This document shows positions 22,921-35,300 of a DNA stretch of 64,000 nt, piece by piece; position 1 is the stretch's first letter; the number at the start of each line of letters is the position of its first letter. Under the pieces are notes generated by a model that saw nothing but the letters and a program-made list of their open reading frames with translations, did no database searches and was not told the origin of the DNA. The DNA is from Plutella xylostella (lineage: Eukaryota > Arthropoda > Insecta > Lepidoptera > Plutellidae): the NCBI RefSeq assembly GCF_932276165.1, contig NC_064001.1, positions 9,121,501-9,185,500 on the forward strand. The letters run 5' to 3'. The translations under genes and the position numbers were made by a program.

Positions 22921-25900
22921 TTAGTGAGCTTTATTAAAATTTAAATCGTAGCCGAATGTAAATTTGCAACTCACTCGAATTTGGTTCAGTAGATTCTTCC
23001 GGATGTTGGCGGCTATGTTGTCTAAGGCATCCTTAATACTAATTTCTCGCGGCTCAATAACTTCTACGATCCAATCCGCCCATAAAAACACTCTTGAGAA
23101 CACAACTGGCGTGTTTGGCTCCCCACAGCGAAATCCAAAGGAGTTTACTCCAAAAACGTGGTACATTTTTCCTGACATATGCTTCGGGAGGTCCAGCTCC
23201 ACCTGGAAGGCTCCACCGGAGTCACCCTGATGGAAACAATGGAGGATTAAGGTTACGTTGAAAGTAGCTAGGTCAGCCAGGTGAGCAACTGAGCACCCGC
23301 TTCTCACGACAGAGATTCGGGCTCAAATCCTAGTCATGACGTGGGGATCTGGGGATACGAGGGTACAATGTTCCTTGCAACTATTTCGAAATTCAGATTA
23401 AATTTATTTTTAGCTTTATAGGCAAAGAATATATGCTTATATTTGTTTTATGTGTTATTTTCGAGAAATTATGCAAATTTTAAAAATGACCCGATAACGT
23501 CACTCACCCCATGATTTTTTTAAATAATTCTATTGTGAGCTTATTTTCATCGTTAGCATGAGATAAGAGTCAAATATTACGTCTGAATTAATTTTATTAT
23601 AATATACACTTACTGGACAAGTATTTATACCGCCGCTGGTTAGGTTTCTCCCGCATATCTGGGTTCCTCGAAGTTTGCAAAAGTCTCTGGTACAGCTGGA
23701 TTTTACAAGTTTATCGCAATCATCAAGGTCTATGACATCGAGCTCTGTCACTTTTATTTTAGGTGTAGTAATTTTCTTTGCTGAAATTGTAATTATAATT
23801 TCAATTATAACATAAAGACACTGTAGATAACTGCTTCAACAACAATTTATAAAACAAACTTATTCAATAAAAAGCAGATACTAAACTATTAAATTTTCAT
23901 TGATCAAAACAGCATCCCATAAAAAACAGGATACGTAATTATATGGAATAAATCATTAATAAACAACCATATTATTACCAGATTCGACAGCTCCCCATCC
24001 AGTCACAGTTTTCGGCTTATGTGGCAGCTCGTTCGCTAAAAATGTAGTAGTCCACAAACAGGCTGGTCGAATACGAGTCGAAAATTCCACCTCTTTCTCC
24101 AGTTCCATAACAGCTACATCATCATACTTCTTTGGAGCTCGGTAGTGATTGGCAACGACGATATTGATGATTTTAAAGTCACTTTTACCATCACTATTCT
24201 AGAAATTAGAATTAGGTATAATCAAATCAATTACTTTAAAGATACTCTTTGTTAAATTTTTATGACTCTTCCTACTTTGATAACTTACTTTTTCTATTAT
24301 ATTCTGACTTCCTAGTCTTACAATCTTGGGGTCAGGTTCAGCGATGGTGGAGTCTACAGGAATGTGCGTGCAGTGAGCGGTCGTCAGGACAAACTTGTAA
24401 CTGATTAAAGTGCAGCCACACTTGAACACCCACAATCCGTCGGTATCGTCAATCGCCTTCCAACCTATGGCACCCTGGTAAATTAACGATAAATCTTGGT
24501 TTAGGGTCTCTAGTGAACGAATTACGATTAGATTTTTTAAGGGAGTTCGTGATGATTCATAAATGAAATCAAAAGTTATACCAAAATGTAGGGTATGTTA
24601 TATCAAAACCAAAAAATTACAAAACACCAACCATATGCGGGAACTCGCTTATGTCATCATCATCTCCTCTAAACTCAGATGTGTAAAGTCCCTCTGCAAT
24701 TTCTTTATTTTTTTTACCTTAAAAAGAAAAACATTGAAATAAAAAAAAATTGAAATGATATATCATTATTTTATCATCTGACGTTGTGAATGTTAAAAAA
24801 GTGGATCAACTTGCATAAATTAGTATTAGTAGCAGAAGGGATTGTTATAGCAGAAGGGATTGTTAAGAACTAAAACTTACACGCTGCCGCCCGATATTCT
24901 CTTAATTCATTTCTTCGAGCCTCCCAAATAAAGTCCTTGCAAACTAAAATCATAGAGCAAAGCTTTATTAATAAACACCAACGAAAAGAAACAACGAAGA
25001 CAAACTAGCATTGACATATATTGCAAAATAGCAAATCAAATTGATGACACCATAAAATCGCGAAACACTATACTCCAAATATTACGAAATTCACTTACGT
25101 GTTTCAAAATAACCCTTTCCTGGAGCATTGAAGTCTGGCCACATGGGGTCATAATCTTCACAGGGGTCTTCAGATGGAAGCTTTGTGTTCAAATATACGT
25201 CTTGCAGGCTTAAAACTTGGGTCTTATTATTTTTTTCAGATTCTTTCATAATAACTTTTTCAGTAGTAGAAGGTTTCTTTATGTTTGTTATTGGAGTTAG
25301 AGTTTTGTTTATCAAGATCCTATTTATATTATCAACAGGGTTTTTAGTGGTCTGTAACAGAAAAATAAGAAATGTTTAACCATATTACGAGTTTTATCAT
25401 TATTCGCCCGAAGCTCGAAGTTTAGTACAATACCTCGATGATGTTATAGTGTCATCCGTACCTTAGGTTTAGTTTCTTCTTTTACTTCAGTTTTCTTATT
25501 ATTTTCTATTTCTGGCGATGTCTTAGGTTTACCATTTAATTTGAGGGGCTCTAACAGAAGTATCAACATAATTCGATTAGATAAGTAACGAATATTCGCA
25601 ATCCACGATCGCTAATCTTGCTTTATTATAGCTTTATACGTAGTAAGCTAGAATATTGCGCTGTGATCTGGACTCCGTTTTACCAGGTACATATTGACGC
25701 AATCGAGAGGGTACAGGCTAGATTTCTCAGGATGCTGACCTATCGCTATGGTCTAAAATATACACAACGATCGTACCTAAGCCGGCGGCTGCATTTTAAA
25801 GTTAGCACTTTGGAAAACCGTCGAACAGAAATTATGCTCACTACACTCCATAAGATACTGCACAGTACACTAAGTACAACATTAGCATCAACTTTGAATT

Positions 25901-26366
25901 TAAATATCCCTAATTCCAGACCTCGAGCTGTTAAAAACAGAAACACATTTCACCTACCCGCTTGTAAAAGCCTAAGAGCTCAGCACGATCCTTTCATTCA
26001 CATGAGACGCCTGTACAATAATTTGAACAATAGACTTGACATTTTTGTGGGGCTCAACCGTTTTAGATCACAAATAAGAAATATGTTTGAAAACTTACAA
26101 AAGGAAAGCTAAATCAGTTAAATATATATTAATACCACTGAATAATAACAGTACCCTACTACTCTATTCTTTTAGTTGTAATTTAGATTTTTTTTTATAA
26201 TAAGTATTAACTAAGTATCTAGGTATAAATATTTAAGAGAAGACGTTTAACACGCTTTAATTTTAAAAATGTTGTCAACACACAGTTAAGGATATTGTTA
26301 CTAGAATGTAAGACCTTAAGCATGTTACTTATCATGTAATGTTTCATATCTGTAGTGTGATGCAAA

Positions 26367-26397
<31 letters not shown>

Positions 26398-29300
26398 CGT
26401 ACCTACTTTATTTAATGATTACTGATTTCGAAACAATAGGTAGTAAAAAACTAATAGGTTTCAGTAACACTTACCTCATTTTTTTTACTATTTGGTAAAA
26501 TATGACTCCAGTATTTTTCTGTCGTTGTCTTTAGTTTTTCATTGAGGTTCAACTGGAATATAATCGGAAACAGATTAATATGTAAGATCTCCTTAAGTGA
26601 ATTTAATTAAAATAGTTAGATCTAACATAACCCTTTGCCTATTCGTTTAGTTATAAAACTCACAGGAATAGGGTTCATGTTTCCACCGCCGCCGGGTCGG
26701 TAGCCATCATCTCGCTCATTCATCACGAAAACTGGATTGTGATGATTATGTCCATCAATTGTTGCCTGTGGTAACATTTTAAGGTACGACTGTAAAAATA
26801 TTAAAATGTATCATTACTTTCATAACAAATAATACATACCTATATACATACCAACGAATCAAATAATTTAATGTATGTAGAGGAGAACTGAGCATGAGAA
26901 GGTACTATGGTTTATCAATATTGGTATAATTGATGTGTGATATTGTTATTTGTATTATTTCGAATCACTCACTAATCCATGAGAAAATCCATGATGGAAG
27001 CCACGCTCATAATCTTCTTGATTATTATATTGTTGACTTGGTGGTTGGTAGAACTGGAATTAAAAAATATGGTATGTAGTAGTTCAGTTAGGACATTAGA
27101 TAATGTGGTTCACGTGTGGCAATTCTCTCCTTTGCCTTTAAAATCTAAAATCCCTATTAGTAGCGTGTCACACACATCGCAGTAATATAACTGACCGTTA
27201 CGCAATAGTCGAGTGGACGAGAATCGGCTACGATTGAAAAAGATAATGAAATATTATATAGCGATTTATTCCACCCAAAGGTTGTCTGTCTGTCGCTTTA
27301 AGCGATAAGACCGCCATTTGTACATTTTATGTGTTAGTGTTCGGTACCGACGAACACTTTAATAATTGTATGTGGGTAGGTTCTTATATTTGGACGTAGT
27401 TACGCAGAAAGGACTCAACCCACACAAACCTAGTTCTGAGATATAGACGTTTTAAGTTCTAATCGGTATTCTTCAGCAATGAAAAGCATCTTATATGTGG
27501 AAATTATCTTAAATTATGCATATTTATTGTTATTTTACTATTGCAAATCATGGTGTAGCTATAACGAATATTTATTGAGTTATTAATGAAAATATGCACT
27601 TGGATCCTTTCTCCTAAATTGCTTTTTCTATGCAAGCAGGGAAATTCAACGTTTCGCAGAAAGGATCCAACCAAATATTTATTTTTATAAAATATTTTTT
27701 TAATTAACAATATGGTTTTTAAAGTAAAATATTTATATTGTAGACACAAGACATTACTTTTTTACACAAAATAAAAATTATATATCAAAAGTAAACCTAT
27801 TATTAAATAATTTATATTGAAATGTAATCGGAAACAACATTTCACATCTATATAAAAATCTAACCGGAACTGTATTCCCAAGCGAAAAACTCTGGATCAA
27901 CTTAACCGATTTTGATATTTTTTTTACAAAATAGAAGCCTACCTTTTTCGTGAGTATCTACGACCCGTTTGTATCCCATAATTTTCAGCATAAAGCATTT
28001 TGACGGAAAGCAAACCTCATAGAAAAAAGTTGGGCATGAATAAAATTCTAACCGGAAATGTGTTCCCAAGCGCAAAACTCTGGATCAACTTAACCGATTT
28101 TGATATTTTTTTTACAAAATAGAAGCCTACCTTTTTCGTGAGTATCTACGACCCGTTTGTATCCCATAATTTTCAGCATAAAGCATTTTGACGGAAAGCA
28201 AACCTCATAGAAAAAAGTTGGGCATGAATAAAATTCTAACCGGAAATGTGTTCCCAAGCGCAAAACTCTGGATCAACTTAACCGATTTTGATATTTTTTT
28301 TACAAAATAGAAGCCTACGTTTTTAGTGAGTATCTACGACACGTTTGTATCCCATAATTTTCAGGATAAGGCATTTTGACGGAAAGCAAACCTCATAGAA
28401 AAAAGTTGGGCATGAATAAAATTCTAACCGGAAATGTGTTCCCAAGAGCAAAACTCTGGATCAACTTAACCGATTTTGATATATTTTTTTACGAAATAGA
28501 AGCCCACTTTTTTAGTAAGTGTCCCATCCCATATTATCCCATAATTTTCAGGATAAAGCAATATGAACATAAGCAAACCTCAAAGGATAAAGTTGGACAT
28601 AAATAAAATTCTCTTTTACTCTAACTTCACTTCATCATCCTCGGTATATTGCAACTATCCTCCTTTTTATGCCTCCGTAGGATATCCGCCGTTCCCTGTG
28701 CTTACCATACGATCGCTGAAAAGTGGGATTTCAGCGATCGTATGGTCCGTATCACTTCGACTTTACTTTGCGGTTGGATATTAAAATTTATGTCAAGATG
28801 CAGAATAATTATAAATCTCATAATCATTAACCATCATCACGACCCGTCACATCTCCACTGCCGGGGCATGGGTCTCCTTCCAATGAAGGAAGGGATTAGG
28901 CCTAGTCCACTACTCTGTCCCAGTGTGGGTTAGTGGACCCCAACACAAGCAAGCTTGTGCTTACAGAGTTGACGGGTAATTGGGCAACCCGACTGTCAGA
29001 TGTTTTCAAGCCGCCCGAAGGTCTCTGAGTAGGCTTAACGACTGCTATCGATTTTATTATAATCATAATGATTACGATTATGCTTCTTGACATATATCAA
29101 GATCTGGATATACAAGATGCTCCTGGTTTATTGAATCTGCATCCAACTCCTCAGATGCAGACTGGTTTAGATCTTTAAAAACTTCGGCAATGTGGTCATA
29201 CCATCTTACAAGTCGGTCTTCCATAGTAACAAGGAGATATCCTGGGGTTTGTTGCAAAGTTTATTTGATTCTTTCTATAGATCCTTCATGGCAGCCGCTG

Positions 29301-32300
29301 TTTGTTTTCTCCAAGATATAGAATCAGACTAACAGCGTTGGTCCTTTTTTAAATTACGTTTGATATTTTGTTCACAAAGAAAATACTCGTACGCAACTCG
29401 TGCTTCTTTAGAATGGTAGTCTAGTTCGATGTTAAGTCTTCCTTGGAGAGTTGATCATATGCCATGTTCCTTTAGACATCCATTCTTTCTTTAAGTGTTC
29501 CTTGAGCCTTATTATTTCTTCGCTTTTTTAAAACATATCTTTAATGCCAGTGCAGTTATCTTTGATTGAGGCGCGTCGCCCACACTTAGTAGGTTGATGG
29601 TATTTGTTGTGGATCTGGATACTAAGTTATCTTCTGACTTCTGGGTCCTGCAGCTTATTTACAGCGACATCTTTGGCAGATCTGGTGGCCTGCTTCTGAG
29701 CTCCCGCTATCGTCAAGCAGATTTTTCCAACCACTAAGTGGTGATCACTCTTGACTTTAGCAACCCTTCTTAAGTATTTATAACATCTAGAAGTGAATGT
29801 CTTCATTTTCGAATAATCAATATGTGGTCGATTTGGTTCCCGGTACGACAGTCGTGTGAGAACCAAGTCACCTTGTGACATTCCTTGGAGTTACCACCAC
29901 CGAAAATTAGCCATTAACAATCCTTAGGCATCGTCGCTCGCAAATCAAATCGGACGTAACTTGTATGAATCTGATAGATGTTTGAGAGTCGAGCGACGCT
30001 GCTTATGGATTGTTAATTGCTAATGTGACTTGCCCACACGGTGCCGATACATGGACGATGACCAACGAAACTGTGCACCGAATCAGAGTTCCACAAAGAG
30101 CTATAGAGCGAGCCATTTTAAGTATTTCGCTTAGACGTATTCCCAACGTGGTGATCCGTCAAAAGAGGAAAGTGTTCAACGTCGGTATACGGGTCGCCGA
30201 ACTGAAATGGGAGTGGCAGGATACTTGGCTCGTGGGGGGACGGAAGGTGGAAAAATGCGGTGACAGAATAGTGGCCAAGAGACGGAACAAAAACAGTTTG
30301 AATCCTTTCTGCCAAATAAAATTTGAACTGTTTTATTAAAAACTTATACTATATGAAACAACTCAGACAGTTTGAGTCCTTTCTGCTAAATACAAATTGA
30401 CTTATTTCAATCAATAAGTATTTCGCTAAAACGACTCAAGACGGTTTGAGTCCTTTCTGCTAAATACAAATTGTCTTTTTTCAATGAATAAGTATTCCTC
30501 TAAAACGACTCAGACGGGTTGAGTCCTTTCTGCTAAATACAAATTGTCTTTTTTTAATGAATACGTATTTCTCTAAAACGACTCAGAGCGCTTGAGTCTT
30601 TTATGTAAAACTAAATTTTTCATGGTTTCATAGGAAATGCGTTTCTGTAAAAGGACTCAAACAGTTTGAGTCCTTTATGTGAAACTAAAAAATGTGTGTT
30701 TCATACAATGTGGGTTGGTCCCCCACATCAAAAAAGTATGTTGTAGTTGGTTTTTTACTGTGTTTGTTTTCTTGACAGGTAGACCCTACATTAAATAGCA
30801 TGTTCTAGTATATAACTCAATTTTGACAAAGTTGTGGATTGAGGCCTTTCTGCGTAACTACGTCCATTTGTATGTGGGTAGGTTCTTTTATTTTTGACAG
30901 TCTACTCAGTCGTTGGCAGCCTCTCGTCGGGTTATCTGCTCTTGTATTTCGGCGCGGTCTCGATATTCGCAATATTTGTATTTTCGGTTAAATATTACCA
31001 GCTACTATTAGGCATTATATTTGTGTATACGATTATAAGTGGACATGTGATTTTGTGTGTGAGAACCACAAGATTAAAACGGATTACTCAAGCATCCGGA
31101 GGGCCCTCCACGCCGAGCTTTGGACCTTGAACCTTCACGTGAGCAAAAACCTATATAATATTTATTTTATTAAATATATTTATCCAACATTTTGGTAGCA
31201 GAGCGTGGTTTTAATACGGCTATATTATTAGGTTTTCGTGTTACGTAAGTTTTTGAGGTTAGCTCAGGGCGGCGTTATCAATTCGGTTAGCTTCATTGCA
31301 TATTGTTTACGTAATAATTTTACTTTCGGAATACAGTTTCTATTGTACTAAGTATAGGTATATTTATTTCGGTTCGGTCAATACTTATATTTGTGTTGGT
31401 TTTCGTACGGTAGGTACTACGATAGCTACGGTAGCTAACTACTTAACTTTACGGCTATAATTTGATTATTATTGTAACTCAGATATTCGGTAGGTACAAT
31501 TACGTCTCACGTTAGTAATTACCATATTGTCTCAGCTCGCTATGGGCGTTGAATCATTTATCTTTTAAGTTAAACATACTTACCTATTTATTAACTAATC
31601 GTGCAGTATTGCTGTGGTGAGATTTGGTCGGTGATTTGGTGATTCGACCTGAGAAAGTACCTAGTTACTTTATGTTGAATAATTTACGGCTGTAATATTG
31701 AAGTGTAGTTAATATTATTGTGAATTTAAATGGCGGTTGGTTTAGTCACTTTGTAACTTCGATTTCTTAGTAACTATAGCTTTTTGATTAAAGATAACTG
31801 GTTAATTTCATAGTAAATATTATACTTATAATACGGGATAAAGTTTTATTTGAATAAATTTCAGGAGTTAGTAAATATTGACGTTATAAAGTGAGGTGAT
31901 ATTCATAACCGACCATCGAGTTCGGTATTGTTGCGTTGTTTATTGTTTAAGATTGTAATATGGCTTTGAGATCATCGTTTTCGGTATTTAAAGTAAAACT
32001 TCAATGGCTTATTGACAGTGCTGACTTGCTGGATCGACCTGAACATGTCAACCGTGTCTCTGTTCGACTGTTAACGGTTAATACGGAATTTACGAGTTTA
32101 GAAGCTTCATATCAACGAATAATTGAACTCGCGGACCCGGAAAATAATTCGGAAAATCAAATTTTAGACGCGGCACGTAAAGAGTATGTGAGGGCATTAG
32201 AAGCTTTTGACAAATAAATGTATGAAAAATTAAAACAACGCCGGAGCACGAGCGGTTCCACGGACGAGTCGGAGCCGCGGTCAGACGGACACAGGTTCGA

Positions 32301-35300
32301 CTCAGAGGCTTTGGTGTCGAGATTACCTACCCTGCAGTTACCTATTTTTACGGGTGATTTGGATCAATGGGTCGGATTTAATAATTTATTTGACAGCTTG
32401 GTAGATAATCGTACGGATTTGTCACCTTCACAGAAACTAGCTTATTTGATGTCATGCATTTCTGGTGAGGCTCGCGGGCTAATTCAAATTATTAAAATAT
32501 CGGATGCTGGTTATAAAACAGCTCGTGATCTTTTGATGCGGAGATACCAAAATTCCCGCCATCTAGCGGACGTTCATGTCGGTCAAATTATGAACTTGCC
32601 AACTATTTCGTCAAATTTAATCGGATTGCGATCGCAATTTTTAAATCCATTAATTATGGCAACAAACTCGCTGGAACGTTTGGGATTCCCTGTAGCTGAA
32701 TGGTCCTTTTTGCTACTGTATATTGCTAGTACTAAATTGCCGCCATCAATTAAAACTCGGTTCGAACAAAAATACGGTACGGAAACAGATGTTATACCAA
32801 CATTCTCGGAGTTGGTAGAATTTTTAGAAACAGAATGTCGGTTATTGGAGAGTACCAAGAGAGAATTTGTTTCTCATAATAATCGCGAGGACCAGCGCCC
32901 TCCACGGCGCCACCAAAATTATGCGGTTGCGGCAGCGCAAGTCCCGTGCTGCGCTTACTGTGGTGAGTCGTCGCACTCGGTGTTGAATAGATGTTCACGG
33001 TTCAGGGAACTTACACCCGTAGCTCGGAAGGAATTTGTTACTCGGAAGCGGCTATGTTATTTCTGTTTGGCTAGTCATCACTACCGTGACTGCCGCCAGG
33101 TGCCGCAATGCGATGGATGTGGTAGCCAGAAGCACCATCCATTGCTGTGCTTCAATCGGGTAGGCACTGCACAGCGTCGTGTGAATAATGGTACATCGGA
33201 CAGACGCTCGCCGCCGCGTGCGGGCGGGTGCGCGGAGTTTAACGTCGCGGCGGCGGCGGGAATCGAACCCGTTCACCTCGGATGTCACCGGCTCGCGCCG
33301 CGTCCCCGGAGCGTCGGAGGAACGACCAGTGGAGCCCGCGTCGTGTGGCTCAAGTGGGCGGCAACGGTTATTCTCATCACCCTCAGCGTGACGGTGATGG
33401 TCGAAGGGATCAGCGGTACGAACGTGAGGCGCCGCAGCGATCTTGTAATGATCGACAATAGGATACGGCTCCTACCTACCCATTGCAATCACCTGTTCAA
33501 CATAAAACTATTTTACTTCCTACGGCTATTGTAAGAGTGCATGGTGATAACTTGGATGATTTTGTTGAAATTCGGGCTTTATTAGATGCAGGATCCCAAG
33601 GCTCTCTTATAACCTTAAATTTAGCTAGGAAGTTGGGATTAATGTTAGAACCTACGGATGAGCTGGTGAGAGGGGTAGGAGGATTAGAACTCGGTAATAT
33701 TTTCGGTCGGTCTTGTGTTTCATTTTCACCTTCGGGAAAGCGGTTTCCGGTTATTTCCACTCCGGTTACTTGTTTACGGAATCTTGTCGGTAATCAGCCA
33801 ACGTTTAATTTAAATGAATCGGTATTAAATTTATGTGAAGGACTGTTCTTAGCTGATCCAGAGTTTCATAAGTCCAAACCAGTTGAGTTATTACTCGGTT
33901 CGGATGTTTACGGTTCACTAGTCGGTGGTGATAAAATTACTTTAGGTACAAACGGTTTAACGGCGTATAATTCGGTATTTGGTTACATTTTATTGGGACC
34001 TATTGATCATTCGTTTGACGTAACTTCGGAGCCAGCAGGTGATGTTTTTGCTTTATCACTTTCGGATGCTTTACAAAAGTTTTGGGAGGTTGAGGAGCCT
34101 CCATCGGTTTCACAGATCACCCCAGCTGATGAGGAGTGTGAACAGCTTTATAAGCAAAATACACATCGGCTATCAGACGGTCGGTTCTCTACTCGACTTT
34201 TATTTGTTTCCTCGCGTCCAGTGTTAGGTGAGTCTCGTTACATAGCCGAGAAACAATTTCATGCGGTAGAAAGACGGCTTATGAAAAATTCGGTCTTAAG
34301 AAAGGAGTACATCAGTTTTATGCGGGAGTATGAAGAACTGGGACATATGTCGGTTTCAAAATTTAATTATAAATCGGGCGAGGAACACTTTTTTATCCCA
34401 CATCATGCGGTTTTTAAATATTCGGGTGACGTGCCCAAAATTCGGGTGGTTTTTAATGGCAGTTGCGTCACATCTACGGGCGTATCATTGAATCAGTGTC
34501 TTCACACTGGTCCCAAATTACAAAGGGACATAACGGACATTTTATTAAATTTTCGGAGACATAAAATTATTTTCATTTGTGACGTCAAACAAATGTTTCG
34601 GCAAACGGTAATAGACGAATCGGATCGGAAGTACCAACTTATATTATGGCGGGAGTCTCCTGATCAGCCTCTCCTCACATATGAGTTGTGTACTAACACT
34701 TACGGGTTGCGGTGTAGCCCGTACATTGCTAATCGAACAATCTTGGAGCTCGCCGAGCAAGAGCGTGAAAGCCTTCCTCGTGCGGCAGCGGTTTTAAGAA
34801 CAGATGTGTACGTGGATGACATAATCACTGGTACGGATTCGGAATCTGATGCGTTGAGCCTTCAGCAAGAACTCATTACTTAAATGAAATCGGGTGGTTA
34901 TGAGCTCCGTAAATGGATTTCAAATAGCTCAGCAATTCTACAAGGTTTACCTGATGATCATAAACAATTACCTCTCTTATTTGAAAATTCGGAAAATCCC
35001 CATACGGTTGCGGTTCTCGGCGTTTTGTATGATCCGGTTCGAGATGTCTTTTCTTATAAACTAAATCTTGGTGCATCGAGTTCGGACACTAAACGATCTA
35101 TTTTATCTGTAGTTGCCCGGATATTTGACCCTAAGGGTTGGATTTGCCCAGTAGTGTATTGGGTTAAATGTTTACTGCAGCGTTTTTGGCTAAACAAGCT
35201 CGATTGGAATGATCCTTTACCTTCGGATTTGTTGCGTGAGTGGCAAGCGTTTCGGGAAGACTTGGTTAACCTTAAAAGGTTGGCTATTCCTCGATGTACT

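Larger units (their letters stand above)
27367..30890. mobile_element. Candidate DNA transposon with GCAGAAAGGACTCAA motif arrays
   Basis: A perfect 22-base inverted repeat lies at 27391-27412 and 30845-30866 (inner part GTTACGCAGAAAGG). A near-identical 24-base direct repeat (TGTATGTGGGTAGGTTCTT) sits just outside each end (27367-27390, 30869-30890). The motif GCAGAAAGGAYYCAA occurs near the left end (27404, 27655) and, inverted, at least six times near the right end (30297-30670 and 30839). The interior holds a 188-bp tandem repeat, a hairpin and RTE fragments, and no transposase. It lies in the third intron of gene B, directly left of the BEL LTR. The boundary assignment is inference. Confidence 0.45.

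Noticed and set aside
28376..28606. 76-codon frame with a repeated-looking peptide
   Set aside because: It is a reading of the 188-bp tandem repeat; the other units carry stops or different frames.
27845..30715. CRISPR-like array
   Set aside because: The tandem units are contiguous repeats without unique spacers, in a eukaryotic genome.
33052..33760. Several antisense frames across BEL gag/pol
   Set aside because: They are shadows of the coding frames on the other strand.
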